From: Sandaracinobacteroides sp041675905
Lineage (GTDB): Bacteria > Pseudomonadota > Alphaproteobacteria > Sphingomonadales > Sphingomonadaceae
Length of the DNA: 64,000 nt
Direction of reading: 5' to 3'
Assembly: GCA_041675905.1 (NCBI GenBank)
Contig: JBAYSX010000001.1
Coordinates: forward strand, 62,001-126,000
Below are positions 1 to 8,320 of this stretch, piece after piece (positions within the stretch are counted from its first letter, which is position 1; each line of letters opens with the position of its first letter). A model generated the notes under the pieces. The model saw only the letters and a list, made by a program, of their open reading frames with translations, did no database searches and had not been told where the DNA came from. Made by a program: the position numbers and the translations under genes.

Positions 1-23
1 ACAGGTCAGCGATTGCCGAAACC

Positions 24-767
24 TCAGGCTATTCTTTCGCCGGCGAGCAGGCCTTTCGTTCCTCCGGCTTCAAAATGGAACGCAAAATCGTCCCATTTCC
101 GCCGCCAGCGCGCGGCGACAATGCGCTCGCCGGGCCGTGCCGCGTCGTCCAGCAAGACCGCGCCGCCAACCCTTATCAGGGGAAACAGCATTTCGGCAGC
201 GCCACGGATGAACGGATGTACCGTCCACGGCGGGCCGTCTACTATCAGCAGATCAATGGTGGCGGGCAGATTGGTCAGTTGATACCAGTCGTCTCCCCAT
301 TCCGGCGCGGAGAATGTCAGCGGCGCATGATGGAAATTCGCCGCAAGGCGATACTCTGCGAGCCATTGTTCCATCGCGACAATGAACGGTGCGTGCTGAT
401 CATAGCTGAACAGGCGGCCGCCCCCATGCAGGGCCAGCGCCCTGGCGATCACCAGCGACGATGCGCCGGACCCTAATTCTACAACCGTGGCCGGACGCAG
501 TTCTTCAATCCTATCCACGATCCGGTTGAGGAAGAAGGTATCGGCTTTCCAGCTGCCGAGGTGAGGCAGGGCGTCCGACGGCAGATCGATGCGGCGCAAT
601 AGGGCCTGCTTTTCGGCACGCGTGCCCCCATACAGGCTTTTCAGCAGCCATGGCCACTGGATCAGGGCCATCGCGGCCATCACGCATTTGGCTCGCAGAT
701 GTGAATGATCGAGCGTCGGATGGTTCACTGCCAGCGGCAGAAATCCGGTTGGTTGTCTGGTGGTCAT
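24..767 (-). CDS. class I SAM-dependent methyltransferase, substrate unknown
   Basis: A 247-aa cytosolic protein. Motif I of the Rossmann methyltransferase fold, VVELGSGASS, lies at residues 95-104, and an acidic strand LLIVDGPP lies at 173-180, followed by a VLLDDAARPGE loop. This pattern fits the methyltransferase-24 type, but no substrate-binding signature is recognisable, so the substrate is left open. The ATG at 767 gives a normal-length N-terminus; an internal ATG at 680 is a shorter alternative that would still keep the whole fold. It ends 24 bases from the left window edge and is transcribed towards it, so any operon partner downstream lies outside the window. Family assignment is firm, role is not. 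Confidence 0.8.
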   Translation of the reverse strand: MTTRQPTGFLPLAVNHPTLDHSHLRAKCVMAAMALIQWPWLLKSLYGGTRAEKQALLRRIDLPSDALPHLGSWKADTFFLNRIVDRIEELRPATVVELGSGASSLVIARALALHGGGRLFSYDQHAPFIVAMEQWLAEYRLAANFHHAPLTFSAPEWGDDWYQLTNLPATIDLLIVDGPPWTVHPFIRGAAEMLFPLIRVGGAVLLDDAARPGERIVAARWRRKWDDFAFHFEAGGTKGLLAGERIA

Positions 768-833
768 GTGCAGCTTTCGCCTGTTGTCGAAATCGGTGAA
801 ACGCGAACGCCAAACACAATGCCTGCCGGGCCT

Positions 834-1319
834 TCAACTGATCGGCGGCTCACTCCTCCGGGCGCTGGGTTCGCCATCGTCGTCGCGTTGGATGAAGCTG
901 ACCTTGCCGTTGGTCTCGAGTATGGCCCACTCTACTTCGGTGACATGGGCAATGCCGGCCAGGCGCATTTCCGTCTCCACTTCCGCTGCCGTCATGCGAT
1001 CCCGCCGCATATTATCGCGCAACAGTTCCCCGTGGCGAATAATCACGCGCGGCTCGCCTTCCAGCATCCGTTCCGCGCGTGGCGAAAGATAGCTGGCCCA
1101 ACTGAGGACCACGCCCCAGAATGCGAATGTGGTAATCGCCAGTGTCGCGCCGGTCAGGCTGAAATCATTATGCGTTACTCCTTGCTGGATCAGGTCCCCC
1201 ATTACTACAAGCGTCACCAGTTCAAATGGTGTCATCTGGGTAAGTTCGCGCTTGCCGAGCAGTCGTAGCAGCACGAACAGGATGAAGAACATCGCGGTGG
1301 CGCGCAGCACAATATCCAT
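834..1319 (-). CDS. DUF421 (YetF-type) membrane protein
   Basis: A 161-aa protein with hydrophobic segments in the first 85 residues and a soluble C-terminal domain. The stretch RLLGKRELTQMTPFELV near residues 19-35 is the hallmark of the DUF421/YetF family. The molecular function of the family is not established; members are often found with stress or envelope genes. Its start shares one base with the stop of the upstream 174-aa gene (TGATG at 1321-1317), so the two are translationally coupled. Both lie downstream of, and in line with, the PRC-barrel gene, which suggests a stress-linked unit. Confidence 0.85.
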   Translation of the reverse strand: MDIVLRATAMFFILFVLLRLLGKRELTQMTPFELVTLVVMGDLIQQGVTHNDFSLTGATLAITTFAFWGVVLSWASYLSPRAERMLEGEPRVIIRHGELLRDNMRRDRMTAAEVETEMRLAGIAHVTEVEWAILETNGKVSFIQRDDDGEPSARRSEPPIS

Positions 1320-1843
1320 CAGGGTCTGACCTCCATCGTCAGCGGGATGCGGGCGAGTTCGACCTCATCGTCAAAAATAGCGATGTGACCCTGCGTGCCG
1401 CCAAATAGCGGAGGGTTGATTTGCCCGTCGATCTTGATTTCGATGACCTCGCCCGCCTCCGCCGTGCCGTAGCTGAAGCGAAAAAGGCCGCGTCGGCTTT
1501 CCTCCCCGGTCGCGGCCGGAATCATCGAGTTGATCGTAATATCCCTCCAAAGAGAAGAGGAGACGCCGAGAACAAGATCATCGACCGGGCGCTTCGGTTC
1601 GATACGGATGCGCGTTTCAAATATCAGTCCATTGCGGGTGATTTTCGGCCAGGAAACTTCCAGCCGGACGCCGTCGGTGTCTTCTACGAAAATGCGGTTC
1701 GGCTGGCCGCCAGCCCATCCTGTCATCGCCAGGAGCAAAATGCCGCCCAGCACCAGCAGGGAGAAGGGGCTGCTATGGCTGGGGAATATGCGTCGGGGCC
1801 GGACATCGTCCGCGTCAATTCCGTCGGGAAAAGTGGCGCCCAT
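1319..1843 (-). CDS. hypothetical single-pass membrane protein
   Basis: A 174-aa protein that I do not recognise. Residues about 24-45 form one hydrophobic segment after a proline- and arginine-containing cytoplasmic tail; the rest looks like a beta-rich exported domain of about 125 residues (alternating hydrophobic strands such as RLEVSWPKI and IAIFDDEVELARIPL). It is coupled to the following YetF-like gene by a TGATG overlap, so the two probably work together at the membrane. It sits 32 bases after the PRC-barrel gene and could be read from the same EcfG-like promoter. The start at 1843 is chosen because no other ATG precedes the membrane segment; function is unknown. Confidence 0.6.
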   Translation of the reverse strand: MGATFPDGIDADDVRPRRIFPSHSSPFSLLVLGGILLLAMTGWAGGQPNRIFVEDTDGVRLEVSWPKITRNGLIFETRIRIEPKRPVDDLVLGVSSSLWRDITINSMIPAATGEESRRGLFRFSYGTAEAGEVIEIKIDGQINPPLFGGTQGHIAIFDDEVELARIPLTMEVRP

Positions 1844-1874
1844 TTCATCCGGACCCCGACTTGCGCGTCAGCCC

Positions 1875-2243
1875 CTAAACAAAAGGAACGCCATAATATC
1901 CGTGGATAGTGGACGCATAGGAACGCGTATACTGAGGTTCGCTGCCACGTTTATATGTCGGGCCTTTTTCCAGCGTTTCCTTGTCCAGATCGACGACATA
2001 GCCATTCTGCGTTGTGTCGTAGGTCAGCACATCCCACGGCAACGGGTGATAGCTTTCGCCGATGCCGAGAAATCCACCGAAGCTCATTACGGCATATTCA
2101 ACCTTGCCGCTGATCTTGTTGACCATAAAATTATGCACCGATCCCAGCTTTTCACCAGCAGGATTATATACAGCGGTTCCTTCCACCTTGTCGGATGCGA
2201 TCAGATGGGCGGTCTCATCGGTGGGGAGTTCACGATCTGCCAT
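1875..2243 (-). CDS. PRC-barrel domain protein
   Basis: A 122-aa protein. The N-terminal half (about residues 12-80) has the PRC-barrel pattern: a start like HLIASDKVEGTAVYN, then GEKLGSVHNFMV and VEYAVMSFGGFLGIG. PRC-barrel proteins of this size are common in alphaproteobacteria and often belong to the general stress regulon; their biochemical role is mostly unknown. A clear Shine-Dalgarno (AAAGGAG) lies just upstream of the ATG at 2243. An EcfG-type promoter (GGAAC-N17-GTT) lies at 2335-2311 on the same strand, which supports stress-induced expression. Confidence 0.85.
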   Translation of the reverse strand: MADRELPTDETAHLIASDKVEGTAVYNPAGEKLGSVHNFMVNKISGKVEYAVMSFGGFLGIGESYHPLPWDVLTYDTTQNGYVVDLDKETLEKGPTYKRGSEPQYTRSYASTIHGYYGVPFV

Positions 2244-2310
2244 GATGAATTCTCCTTTATCTAACAGAAAAACATTTTCCGGCGGTTGAAACCCCGGTCG
2301 CTGTCAGAAA

Positions 2311-2335
2311 AACAGGGACACGACGCCGATGTTCC
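2311..2335 (-). promoter_or_regulatory. EcfG-type (general stress) promoter for the PRC-barrel gene
   Basis: On the minus strand GGAAC (2335-2331) is followed by exactly 17 bases and then GTT (2313-2311). The known alphaproteobacterial EcfG consensus is GGAAC-N16-CGTT; only the C before GTT is missing. The expected start point is about 60 bases upstream of the PRC-barrel ATG. Its mirror partner for the divergent SDR gene is 26 bases away. Confidence 0.55.
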
Positions 2336-2361
2336 GCAGCGATCCTGCATATGTCGCGCCT

Positions 2362-2386
2362 GGAACCAGATGCCGAAGACAGGGTT
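2362..2386 (+). promoter_or_regulatory. EcfG-type (general stress) promoter for the SDR-CinA operon
   Basis: GGAAC (2362-2366) followed by 17 bases and GTT (2384-2386) fits the EcfG consensus GGAAC-N16-CGTT except for the base before GTT; the extended form GGAACC-N16 is also met. It lies 32 bases upstream of the SDR start codon. I looked for the same spaced motif in front of many other genes in the window and found it only at this divergent site. Confidence 0.6.
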
Positions 2387-2418
2387 ATACCGGCAGGCCA
2401 GGCTGACGGAGCGATGGA

Positions 2419-3402
2419 ATGGGCAAGAAGGACAAGCGCGGCACGGGCAAATCCCCAACATCCCGGCAACAGCGCGAAATCCAGGCGCAGGTGGATGCAG
2501 CCGACCGCAAATCCGGCGACGAAAAGTCAGAAGGCGCGATGCAGGCGGGGGCGCGCCGCTATCCCGAACCGCCTTTCCCCCAACAGCATCAGCCAAAACC
2601 GGGAGACGAATCCACACTTGATCCTTCGCCGATGTATGACGCGCCTTTCTATCGCGGCTCGGGAAAGCTGGAGGGCATGGCGGCGCTGATTACCGGTGGC
2701 GATTCCGGCATCGGGCGGGCGGTGGCTGTGCTTTTCGCCCGCGAAGGCGCGGATGTGGCGGTCGCCTATCTGGACGAGCATCGGGACGCCGAAGTCACGA
2801 AGCAGGCGGTGGAAAGGGAGGGCAAACGCTGCATCCTGATCCCCGGCGATGTGCGCAGGCAGGATTATTGCCGCGCCACCGTAAAGCAGACGGTCGAGAC
2901 ATTCGGGCGGCTCGATGTTCTCGTCAATAATGCGGCTTTCCAGATCCATACGCCAGGCTTCGCGGAACTGACCGCCGAACATTTCGACCATACGCTGAAA
3001 ACCAATTTATATGGCTATTTCTATTGTGCCCAGGCGGCGGCGGAGCATATTCCGGCCGGCGGCTCCATTATTAATACCGGTTCGGTGACCGGCATTACCG
3101 GCAGCGGGCAGTTGGTGGACTATTCGATGACGAAGGGCGGCATTCATGCCTTCACCCGTGCGCTGTCCTCCCTGCTGATTCCGCAGGGAATTCGCGTCAA
3201 CGCGGTTGCCCCTGGCCCCGTATGGACACCGCTGAACCCTTCCGACCGCGAAGCCCCCGACGTCGCGGAATTCGGCGCGAAAACGCCGATGAAACGCCCG
3301 GCGCAGCCCGAGGAAATTGCCCCGGCCTATGTGTTTCTCGCCTCGCCACAATGTTCCAGCTACATCACGGGCGAAATTCTACCGATTATCGGCGGCTATT
3401 GA
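2419..3402 (+). CDS. SDR family oxidoreductase (YhdF-like, extended N-terminus)
   Basis: A 327-aa NAD(P)-dependent short-chain dehydrogenase. The cofactor motif TGGDSGIG is at residues 92-99, NNAA at 170-173 and the catalytic YSMTK at 235-239 (Tyr235, Lys239). About 85 extra hydrophilic residues precede the Rossmann fold, with a PYPEPPFPQQHQP-like proline-rich part. This arrangement is typical of the YhdF / glucose-ribitol dehydrogenase-like group that belongs to stress regulons in many bacteria; the true substrate is unknown. The gene overlaps the CinA gene by ATGA at 3400-3404 and is preceded by an EcfG-type promoter. Confidence 0.88.
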   Translation: MGKKDKRGTGKSPTSRQQREIQAQVDAADRKSGDEKSEGAMQAGARRYPEPPFPQQHQPKPGDESTLDPSPMYDAPFYRGSGKLEGMAALITGGDSGIGRAVAVLFAREGADVAVAYLDEHRDAEVTKQAVEREGKRCILIPGDVRRQDYCRATVKQTVETFGRLDVLVNNAAFQIHTPGFAELTAEHFDHTLKTNLYGYFYCAQAAAEHIPAGGSIINTGSVTGITGSGQLVDYSMTKGGIHAFTRALSSLLIPQGIRVNAVAPGPVWTPLNPSDREAPDVAEFGAKTPMKRPAQPEEIAPAYVFLASPQCSSYITGEILPIIGGY

Positions 3403-3932
3403 TGGGGGCAGCCGAGACACTCTCCCCGGTGCTTCCCGATGCGGTCGAAGAGGCGACGCACCGTCTGTTGCACGCCGCCGCCAGAAAGAAACGCCGCTTC
3501 GCCACCGCCGAAAGCTGCACGGGCGGCTTGCTCGCCTCGCTGCTGACGGATGTGGAAGGCGTAAGCCATGTGTTCGAGCGCGGCTTCATCGTATACAGCG
3601 AGGATGCCAAATGCGAACTTCTGGGCGTCGACCGCGCGCTGGTGAAGGATTTCGGGGCGGTCAGCCGTGAAGTCGCCGTGGCCATGGCAGAGGGGGCGAT
3701 CCGCGCGTCGCGGGCTGATATTGCACTCGCCATCACCGGATTCGCCGGCTCGCGCGGGCGATCCAGCGTTCCCGGCCTTGTCCATTTCGCCTGCGCCACG
3801 CGTGGCGGGGCGACCGTGCATCGGGAAGAGCATTTCGGCGATATCGGTCGGGGTGGTACCCGCTTGCAGTGTTTGCGCGTCAGCCTCGCCATGCTGCAGG
3901 ATGCGGTGGACGCCGGGACAGCAGGGCCATGA
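3402..3932 (+). CDS. pncC: CinA C-terminal domain protein (nicotinamide-nucleotide amidase, PncC-like)
   Basis: A stand-alone CinA C-terminal domain of 176 aa. The diagnostic AESCTGGLLASLLTDVEG stretch begins near residue 35, and ITGFAG lies near 112. In this family the domain deamidates NMN back to NaMN in pyridine-nucleotide recycling. The larger N-terminal CinA (MoaB-like) domain is absent, as in E. coli PncC. The start at 3402 is preferred to a longer frame from 3222 because it overlaps the SDR stop (TGATG) and the longer part is just the SDR gene read in another frame. It shares the stress promoter of the SDR gene. Confidence 0.85.
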   Translation: MGAAETLSPVLPDAVEEATHRLLHAAARKKRRFATAESCTGGLLASLLTDVEGVSHVFERGFIVYSEDAKCELLGVDRALVKDFGAVSREVAVAMAEGAIRASRADIALAITGFAGSRGRSSVPGLVHFACATRGGATVHREEHFGDIGRGGTRLQCLRVSLAMLQDAVDAGTAGP

Positions 3933-3970
3933 TGCACATCTGATCGGCGGGAAAACAGGAGGGGAGGCTG

Positions 3971-5035
3971 ATGACGGAAGCGCGTGCGTGCATCAACGCC
4001 ATCGGCTGCGCCGTGCCCGATCAGGATATCCACCACGCCTTCATCGAATGGGCGGGGCGACAGGTGGAGGGGGATGTGGACCGCCGGTTATTCCGGCGCA
4101 TGGCGGGCCGTTCCGGTATCAACCATCGCTGGTCGGTGCTGCCGCTGACGCCCGATGGCGGTTCGCCCGTGGAGACAGGCGGATTTTACGCGGATCGTAT
4201 GCCGACGACCGCGACGCGCATGAGGCGATATGCCAAGTATGCGCCGTTACTGGCCTTACGCGCTATCGACAATTTGCGCGAACGGGTCGCACTGGACGGG
4301 CTCAGCCATCTGGTCGTGGCGAGTTGCACCGGCTTTGTCGCTCCGGGGATCGATCAGATGATCGCCGCGCGTCTGGGCATCCCCGATGTCGAGCGCACGC
4401 TGATCGGTTTCATGGGTTGCTATGCCGCCGTAGCTGCCTTGCGGACCGCGCGTCATATCGTCCGTTCGGAGCCGGACGCGCGGGTGCTGGTGGTGACGGT
4501 CGAACTGTCGTCGCTGCATTTGCAAGCCGAACAACAGATCGAACGGTTGCTGATGATGTTGCAGTTTGGCGACGGCGCGGCGGCGGCGCTGGTGACGGCA
4601 GCCGGAGAAGGTTTGTGGATCGACCGGACCTTCGCGATCAATCTGGCGGATGCCGCCGATCTGATACGCTGGAACATCGGCGACACAGGCTTCAAGATGC
4701 ACCTCTCGGGTGAGGTGCCGGGGCGCATCCAGGCGGCGCTGCGGGATGATCGAACACGGCAACGGATGCTCGGCATGGACGCGCCCGCAGATGTCGATCA
4801 TTGGGCCGTCCATGCCGGCGGGCGCTCGATCCTGGATGCGGTTGAAAATGGATTCGATCTCGACGATCAGGCGCTCGCGGCTTCGCGCGGGGTGCTGGCG
4901 CGTTTTGGCAATATGTCATCCTCGACCCTGATGTTCATTCTGGCGGAAAAAATCGCGGGCTTTGGCAAGGGAGTAGCCCTTGCGTTCGGACCGGGGCTGG
5001 CTGCCGAAGGTTTCCGCTTCGAGCGCAGCGGCTGA
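3971..5035 (+). CDS. type III polyketide synthase (chalcone synthase family)
   Basis: A 354-aa thiolase-fold enzyme that condenses acyl-CoA starters with malonyl-CoA. The catalytic triad is intact: Cys119 in VVASCTGFVAPG, His281 in WAVHAGG and Asn314 in RFGNMSSS. Length matches the bacterial alkylresorcinol/alkylpyrone synthases. It heads a compact cluster: its stop overlaps the start of a FAD oxidoreductase (TGATG at 5033-5037), and two methyltransferases converge from the other side. This suggests a resorcinol- or pyrone-type lipid that is then oxidised and methylated. Known sphingomonads carry similar clusters; the product here is inference. A good Shine-Dalgarno (GGAGGGGAGG) precedes the ATG. 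Confidence 0.92.
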   Translation: MTEARACINAIGCAVPDQDIHHAFIEWAGRQVEGDVDRRLFRRMAGRSGINHRWSVLPLTPDGGSPVETGGFYADRMPTTATRMRRYAKYAPLLALRAIDNLRERVALDGLSHLVVASCTGFVAPGIDQMIAARLGIPDVERTLIGFMGCYAAVAALRTARHIVRSEPDARVLVVTVELSSLHLQAEQQIERLLMMLQFGDGAAAALVTAAGEGLWIDRTFAINLADAADLIRWNIGDTGFKMHLSGEVPGRIQAALRDDRTRQRMLGMDAPADVDHWAVHAGGRSILDAVENGFDLDDQALAASRGVLARFGNMSSSTLMFILAEKIAGFGKGVALAFGPGLAAEGFRFERSG

Positions 5036-6129
5036 TGGCGGGCGGCGCGCTGATCGTCGGCGGTGGTCCGGCGGGATCGGCGGCGGCCATTATGCTCGCC
5101 CGCGCCGGAATGGAAACGCAATTGTTCGAGAGCAATGCCGCCCCGGGCAAGGGCGTTTGCGGTGGATTTCTCGGATGGGATGCGCTTTCAATACTTCGAA
5201 ATCTTGGCATCGACGCCATGGCGCTGGGTGCGCGGCCTGTCACCCGCTTGCGGCTGACCAGCCGGAACCATAGCGTCGAAATCCCGCTTCCCCATGCCGC
5301 CGCCAGCCTTTCCCGCCAGACACTGGACCGGGCGTTGCTGGCCGCCGCCATCGCCGCCGGAGCGCGGGTGATATGTGGCAGAAGTGCGCGCGCCGCCGAT
5401 CCCGCCGGCCGCTCGGTGCGCTTTGGCGACGGGGAAACGCTGTCGGGCGACGCGCTGTTCCTCGCCACCGGAAAGCATGAATTGCGGGGGCTGGCGCGCC
5501 CGCTGGCTGGCCGGTGTCAGGCGACCGCCATCGGGTTGCGCGCGTCGCTGCCCCAAGATGCGGAACGCACATGTGCATTGGCCGGCATGATCGAACTGCA
5601 TCTGTTCGATCAGGGCTATGCCGGCCTGGTGTTGCAGGAGGAAGGGGCCGCCAATCTTTGCCTGTCCGTCGCGCGAAGCCGGCTGGCGGCGGCAGAGGAT
5701 ATGCCTGCTCTTATGGCCGGGATTTTCGCCGAAGCGCCGCAACTTGCGCAGCGCGTCGGGGCGGACACGCCCTCCCGCTTCAATGCCATCGCCAATGTAC
5801 CTTACGGCTGGCGGGCGGGTGCAACGCATACGGGCGTTTTCCGTCTTGGCGATCAGGGCGCGGTGATTGCCTCGCTTGCCGGGGACGGCATCGCCATTGC
5901 CCTCTCCAGCGGCGTGAGCGCGGCGGAGGCAATGCTCGCCGGTGGACCTGATGCCGCCCTCGGCTGGCAGCAGGCATGGCGGCGGAAATGCCGACGGCCT
6001 CTGGCCATCGCCGGATGGTTACGACACAGCGCGGAACGGCACATGCTGCGCGAAGGACTGCTCCGATTGTTGCAATTCACGCCGCAAGCGGGCGCATGGG
6101 CCGCGCGGCTGACACGCATCGGAACCTAG
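5035..6129 (+). CDS. FAD-dependent oxidoreductase (geranylgeranyl-reductase-like)
   Basis: A 364-aa flavoprotein. The dinucleotide motif GGGPAGS is at residues 9-15, followed by an acidic strand end (QLFES) that binds the ribose; a second FAD motif with GDQGAVIASLAGDGI lies near residues 276-290. The CGGFLG turn near residue 42 is typical of geranylgeranyl-reductase-like and UbiH-like monooxygenases. It is translationally coupled to the type III PKS and probably hydroxylates or otherwise oxidises its product. Its stop codon and that of the opposite-strand methyltransferase share the palindrome CTAG at 6126-6129. Confidence 0.85.
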   Translation: MAGGALIVGGGPAGSAAAIMLARAGMETQLFESNAAPGKGVCGGFLGWDALSILRNLGIDAMALGARPVTRLRLTSRNHSVEIPLPHAAASLSRQTLDRALLAAAIAAGARVICGRSARAADPAGRSVRFGDGETLSGDALFLATGKHELRGLARPLAGRCQATAIGLRASLPQDAERTCALAGMIELHLFDQGYAGLVLQEEGAANLCLSVARSRLAAAEDMPALMAGIFAEAPQLAQRVGADTPSRFNAIANVPYGWRAGATHTGVFRLGDQGAVIASLAGDGIAIALSSGVSAAEAMLAGGPDAALGWQQAWRRKCRRPLAIAGWLRHSAERHMLREGLLRLLQFTPQAGAWAARLTRIGT

Positions 6130-6821
6130 CGCACGCGCTCCACACACAGGCGAAAGGGAAACCGTCGCACGATCCGGACATCTTCCGGCGTAATCCCGGC
6201 GCGGAGGAGAATGTCGCGCCACTCCGCCGGGCGAAAGGCGCGGGCGATGGAGAGTTGCCCGTCCTCGCGAACGATGCGATGCACGCACAGCAGCCGCGCC
6301 AGCAGCGGAAAGCCCCGCCAGGCAAAACCGTGCCGGTGCAAATCGCAGATCAGCCAACCGAGCCGCGCCTCCTGCTCCATATAGCGCAGAAAGGTCAGCA
6401 ACTGGTCGTCGGTCATATGGTGCGCGACCTGGCTGGAAAGGATGAAGTCGAAAGGCCCGGTTTCGTCGCGATAATCGCCGATGCGATATTCAATCGGAAG
6501 GTCTGGCGGGGTCGCCTTCCACGCCCCGGCAAGGCTATTGGGGTTAAGATCGACGCCGACCAGTTGTGCTTCGATTTCCCTTCTTCGCGCCCAGCGGGCG
6601 ATGGCGCGCAAGATATCGCCATTCCCGAAACCGACATCCAGCAGGCGAAAACGCCGGGCCGGACCGACCGCCCGGCGGAGCCAGGCAAGCACGGGTCGGG
6701 CGGTCAGCGTCCAGCGATTTACCCGGGCGAGATCCTGGAGGACTTTCTCATATACCGCCGGGTCCAGTCCCGGCGCATCCATCTGCTCTTCCTGACGGGA
6801 GCGGCTGGCAAGGCGGCTCAT
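6126..6821 (-). CDS. class I SAM methyltransferase of the type III PKS cluster
   Basis: A 231-aa methyltransferase. Motif I is LDVGFGNGD at residues 61-69, followed by DLNPNSL as the acidic ribose-binding loop. The start ATG overlaps the stop of the 281-aa methyltransferase (6818-6821), so both are made from one transcript that runs towards the PKS and oxidoreductase genes. The cluster layout suggests O- or C-methylation of a polyketide-derived ring, as described for other bacterial type III PKS operons; the exact position is unknown. Tail-to-tail overlap of 4 bases with the oxidoreductase leaves no room for a terminator. Confidence 0.85.
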   Translation of the reverse strand: MSRLASRSRQEEQMDAPGLDPAVYEKVLQDLARVNRWTLTARPVLAWLRRAVGPARRFRLLDVGFGNGDILRAIARWARRREIEAQLVGVDLNPNSLAGAWKATPPDLPIEYRIGDYRDETGPFDFILSSQVAHHMTDDQLLTFLRYMEQEARLGWLICDLHRHGFAWRGFPLLARLLCVHRIVREDGQLSIARAFRPAEWRDILLRAGITPEDVRIVRRFPFRLCVERVR

Positions 6822-7663
6822 GCCGCCGGTTTCCCGAATGTAAATATGCCATAGCGCATCGCGCCCGTGCGCAGCGCCACGATCAGGCGCGGAAGGCTGA
6901 GGATGAAACTGCGGTTGCGCGTTTCGCGGCTCAGCGCCAGGCGGCGGATATCGCTATCCGTCCAGAAATGCCCCGCCAGCCGCTTCAGGCATATCCACCA
7001 CGTGCGCCGTACCTGCCGGCTGATATCTTCATAGCTTTCCAGCCGGAATCCGGCGCGAGACGCCCAATCGGCATAATCCGCGCGGCTGCCCATGCCAGGC
7101 AACTGCCCCTCCCGGCAAATAGGTTCCAGCAAATGCCGCACTTCCCACGGGTGGGCGCTTTCACCTGCCAGCCAGGCGCAAACGACGAGCCGTCCACCGG
7201 GACGCAACACGCGGAAGGCTTCGCTGAAGAAACGCGCCTTGTCCGCCATATGCTCCGAGCTTTCGATGGCCCAGGCGCGATCGAAAGAAGCGTCGATGAA
7301 ATCATTGTGCAGCCAGTCTTGCAGCGAGCAGATGACGCCTTTTGTGCTGCGCGCGAGGGCGACCTCAAGCTGGGCCGAAGACAGCGTTACGCCGACAATC
7401 TCGATAGGGTGCCGCGCGGCAAGCCAGGCCGCCGTGGCGCCATAGCCGCAGCCGATATCGCAAACGCGCTGCCCGGCCTCAAGCGCCAGCCTTGCCTCTA
7501 CCAGCCGCACCAGATTATCGGCGGCCTCGGCGGCGGATTCACGGCCCGTTTGCCAATAGCCATGATGCACATGCTCGCCCCAGATGCGCCGGTAGACGAG
7601 ATCCAGCTCGTCATAATGGTCTGCGACGCCCGCCGCAGCTATGGCAGTGCCGGGCACGATCAT
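6818..7663 (-). CDS. SAM methyltransferase (tocopherol/cyclopropane-synthase-like)
   Basis: A 281-aa methyltransferase. The N-terminal YDELDLVYRRIWGEHVHHGYW-like region (about residues 17-37) and motif I DIGCGYGAT near residues 69-77 resemble gamma-tocopherol and related methyltransferases that act on lipid-like aromatic substrates. The C-terminal third has a WWICLKR helix often seen in the same family. It is the first gene of a two-gene unit with the 231-aa methyltransferase and converges on the PKS-oxidoreductase pair. Together the four genes make a small biosynthetic cluster; the substrate is inferred, not seen. Confidence 0.85.
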   Translation of the reverse strand: MIVPGTAIAAAGVADHYDELDLVYRRIWGEHVHHGYWQTGRESAAEAADNLVRLVEARLALEAGQRVCDIGCGYGATAAWLAARHPIEIVGVTLSSAQLEVALARSTKGVICSLQDWLHNDFIDASFDRAWAIESSEHMADKARFFSEAFRVLRPGGRLVVCAWLAGESAHPWEVRHLLEPICREGQLPGMGSRADYADWASRAGFRLESYEDISRQVRRTWWICLKRLAGHFWTDSDIRRLALSRETRNRSFILSLPRLIVALRTGAMRYGIFTFGKPAA

Positions 7664-7714
7664 GCCATGTTTATCCGCTGATACACGGCGGGTGGCAAGC
7701 CCGGTCGCGCGAGA

Positions 7715-8149
7715 TCAGTCGTCCGTCGGCTCGGTTGCGGTTTCCACGCCTTCGACGATGGTGCGCCCGACGCCCATCACATCGAGGCCGCGCGTGCAGC
7801 CGCTGCCGCCGCCAGGTCCGACAGCCGAACAACTGCCAATGCCGGTAGCCGACCGGCGGCCATCGACTAGTGCCGCCCGCTCCGTGCCGACATCATCGAC
7901 ACGTGCGGCGGCGGCCGCTTTTTCCGCCTCGCGCAGGGGTTTCGGAATCCGGTAGCGTTCTTCTTCGGGACGGCGGGCACAAACGATGATTTCGTCGGGG
8001 TTGGTCGCCTTCGGGCATTCGTCGTTGCCAAAAACGACGATGGTGCGGGTACGGTAATTGCCGCCCTGCGCCGCCGCAGGCGTTGAAACCATCACCCCGG
8101 CGGCGGCGGCAAACGCCAGTCCGGCAATTAAAGTCAGGCTGCGCATCAT
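7715..8149 (-). CDS. hypothetical exported protein
   Basis: A 144-aa protein with a classic signal peptide: MMRSL, a hydrophobic core rich in Ala/Val and an AxA cleavage site (TPAAAQ) near residue 28. The mature part contains CPKATNPDEIIVCARR, then RYRIPKPLRE and a C-terminal GGGSGCTRG segment. Proteins with this IVVCGRR/RYRIP pattern are common in sphingomonads and unnamed. The start at 8149 is chosen over longer in-frame starts because it carries the signal peptide and is preceded by ACGGAGACG. No function can be given. Confidence 0.75.
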   Translation of the reverse strand: MMRSLTLIAGLAFAAAAGVMVSTPAAAQGGNYRTRTIVVFGNDECPKATNPDEIIVCARRPEEERYRIPKPLREAEKAAAAARVDDVGTERAALVDGRRSATGIGSCSAVGPGGGSGCTRGLDVMGVGRTIVEGVETATEPTDD

Positions 8150-8320
8150 CGTCTCCGTCAACGGCTGTGTGTGAACTATATAGGCGAATCGCCGCCGATG
8201 TGGAGACTTTCGCTTATACATGGCGCGACTGTGGCGTCGGGGCATCGCATAAAGGCTATGCAGGATTGCGGCAATGGTCCGCTTGTCAGCCGGCGCCACG
8301 TAGGGCAACAGCGGCGGATC

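Noticed and set aside
3667..4713. Long plus-strand frame of 348 codons over the CinA and PKS genes
   Set aside because: It is in another frame of two clearly real genes with intact active sites; GC-rich DNA keeps such frames open by chance.
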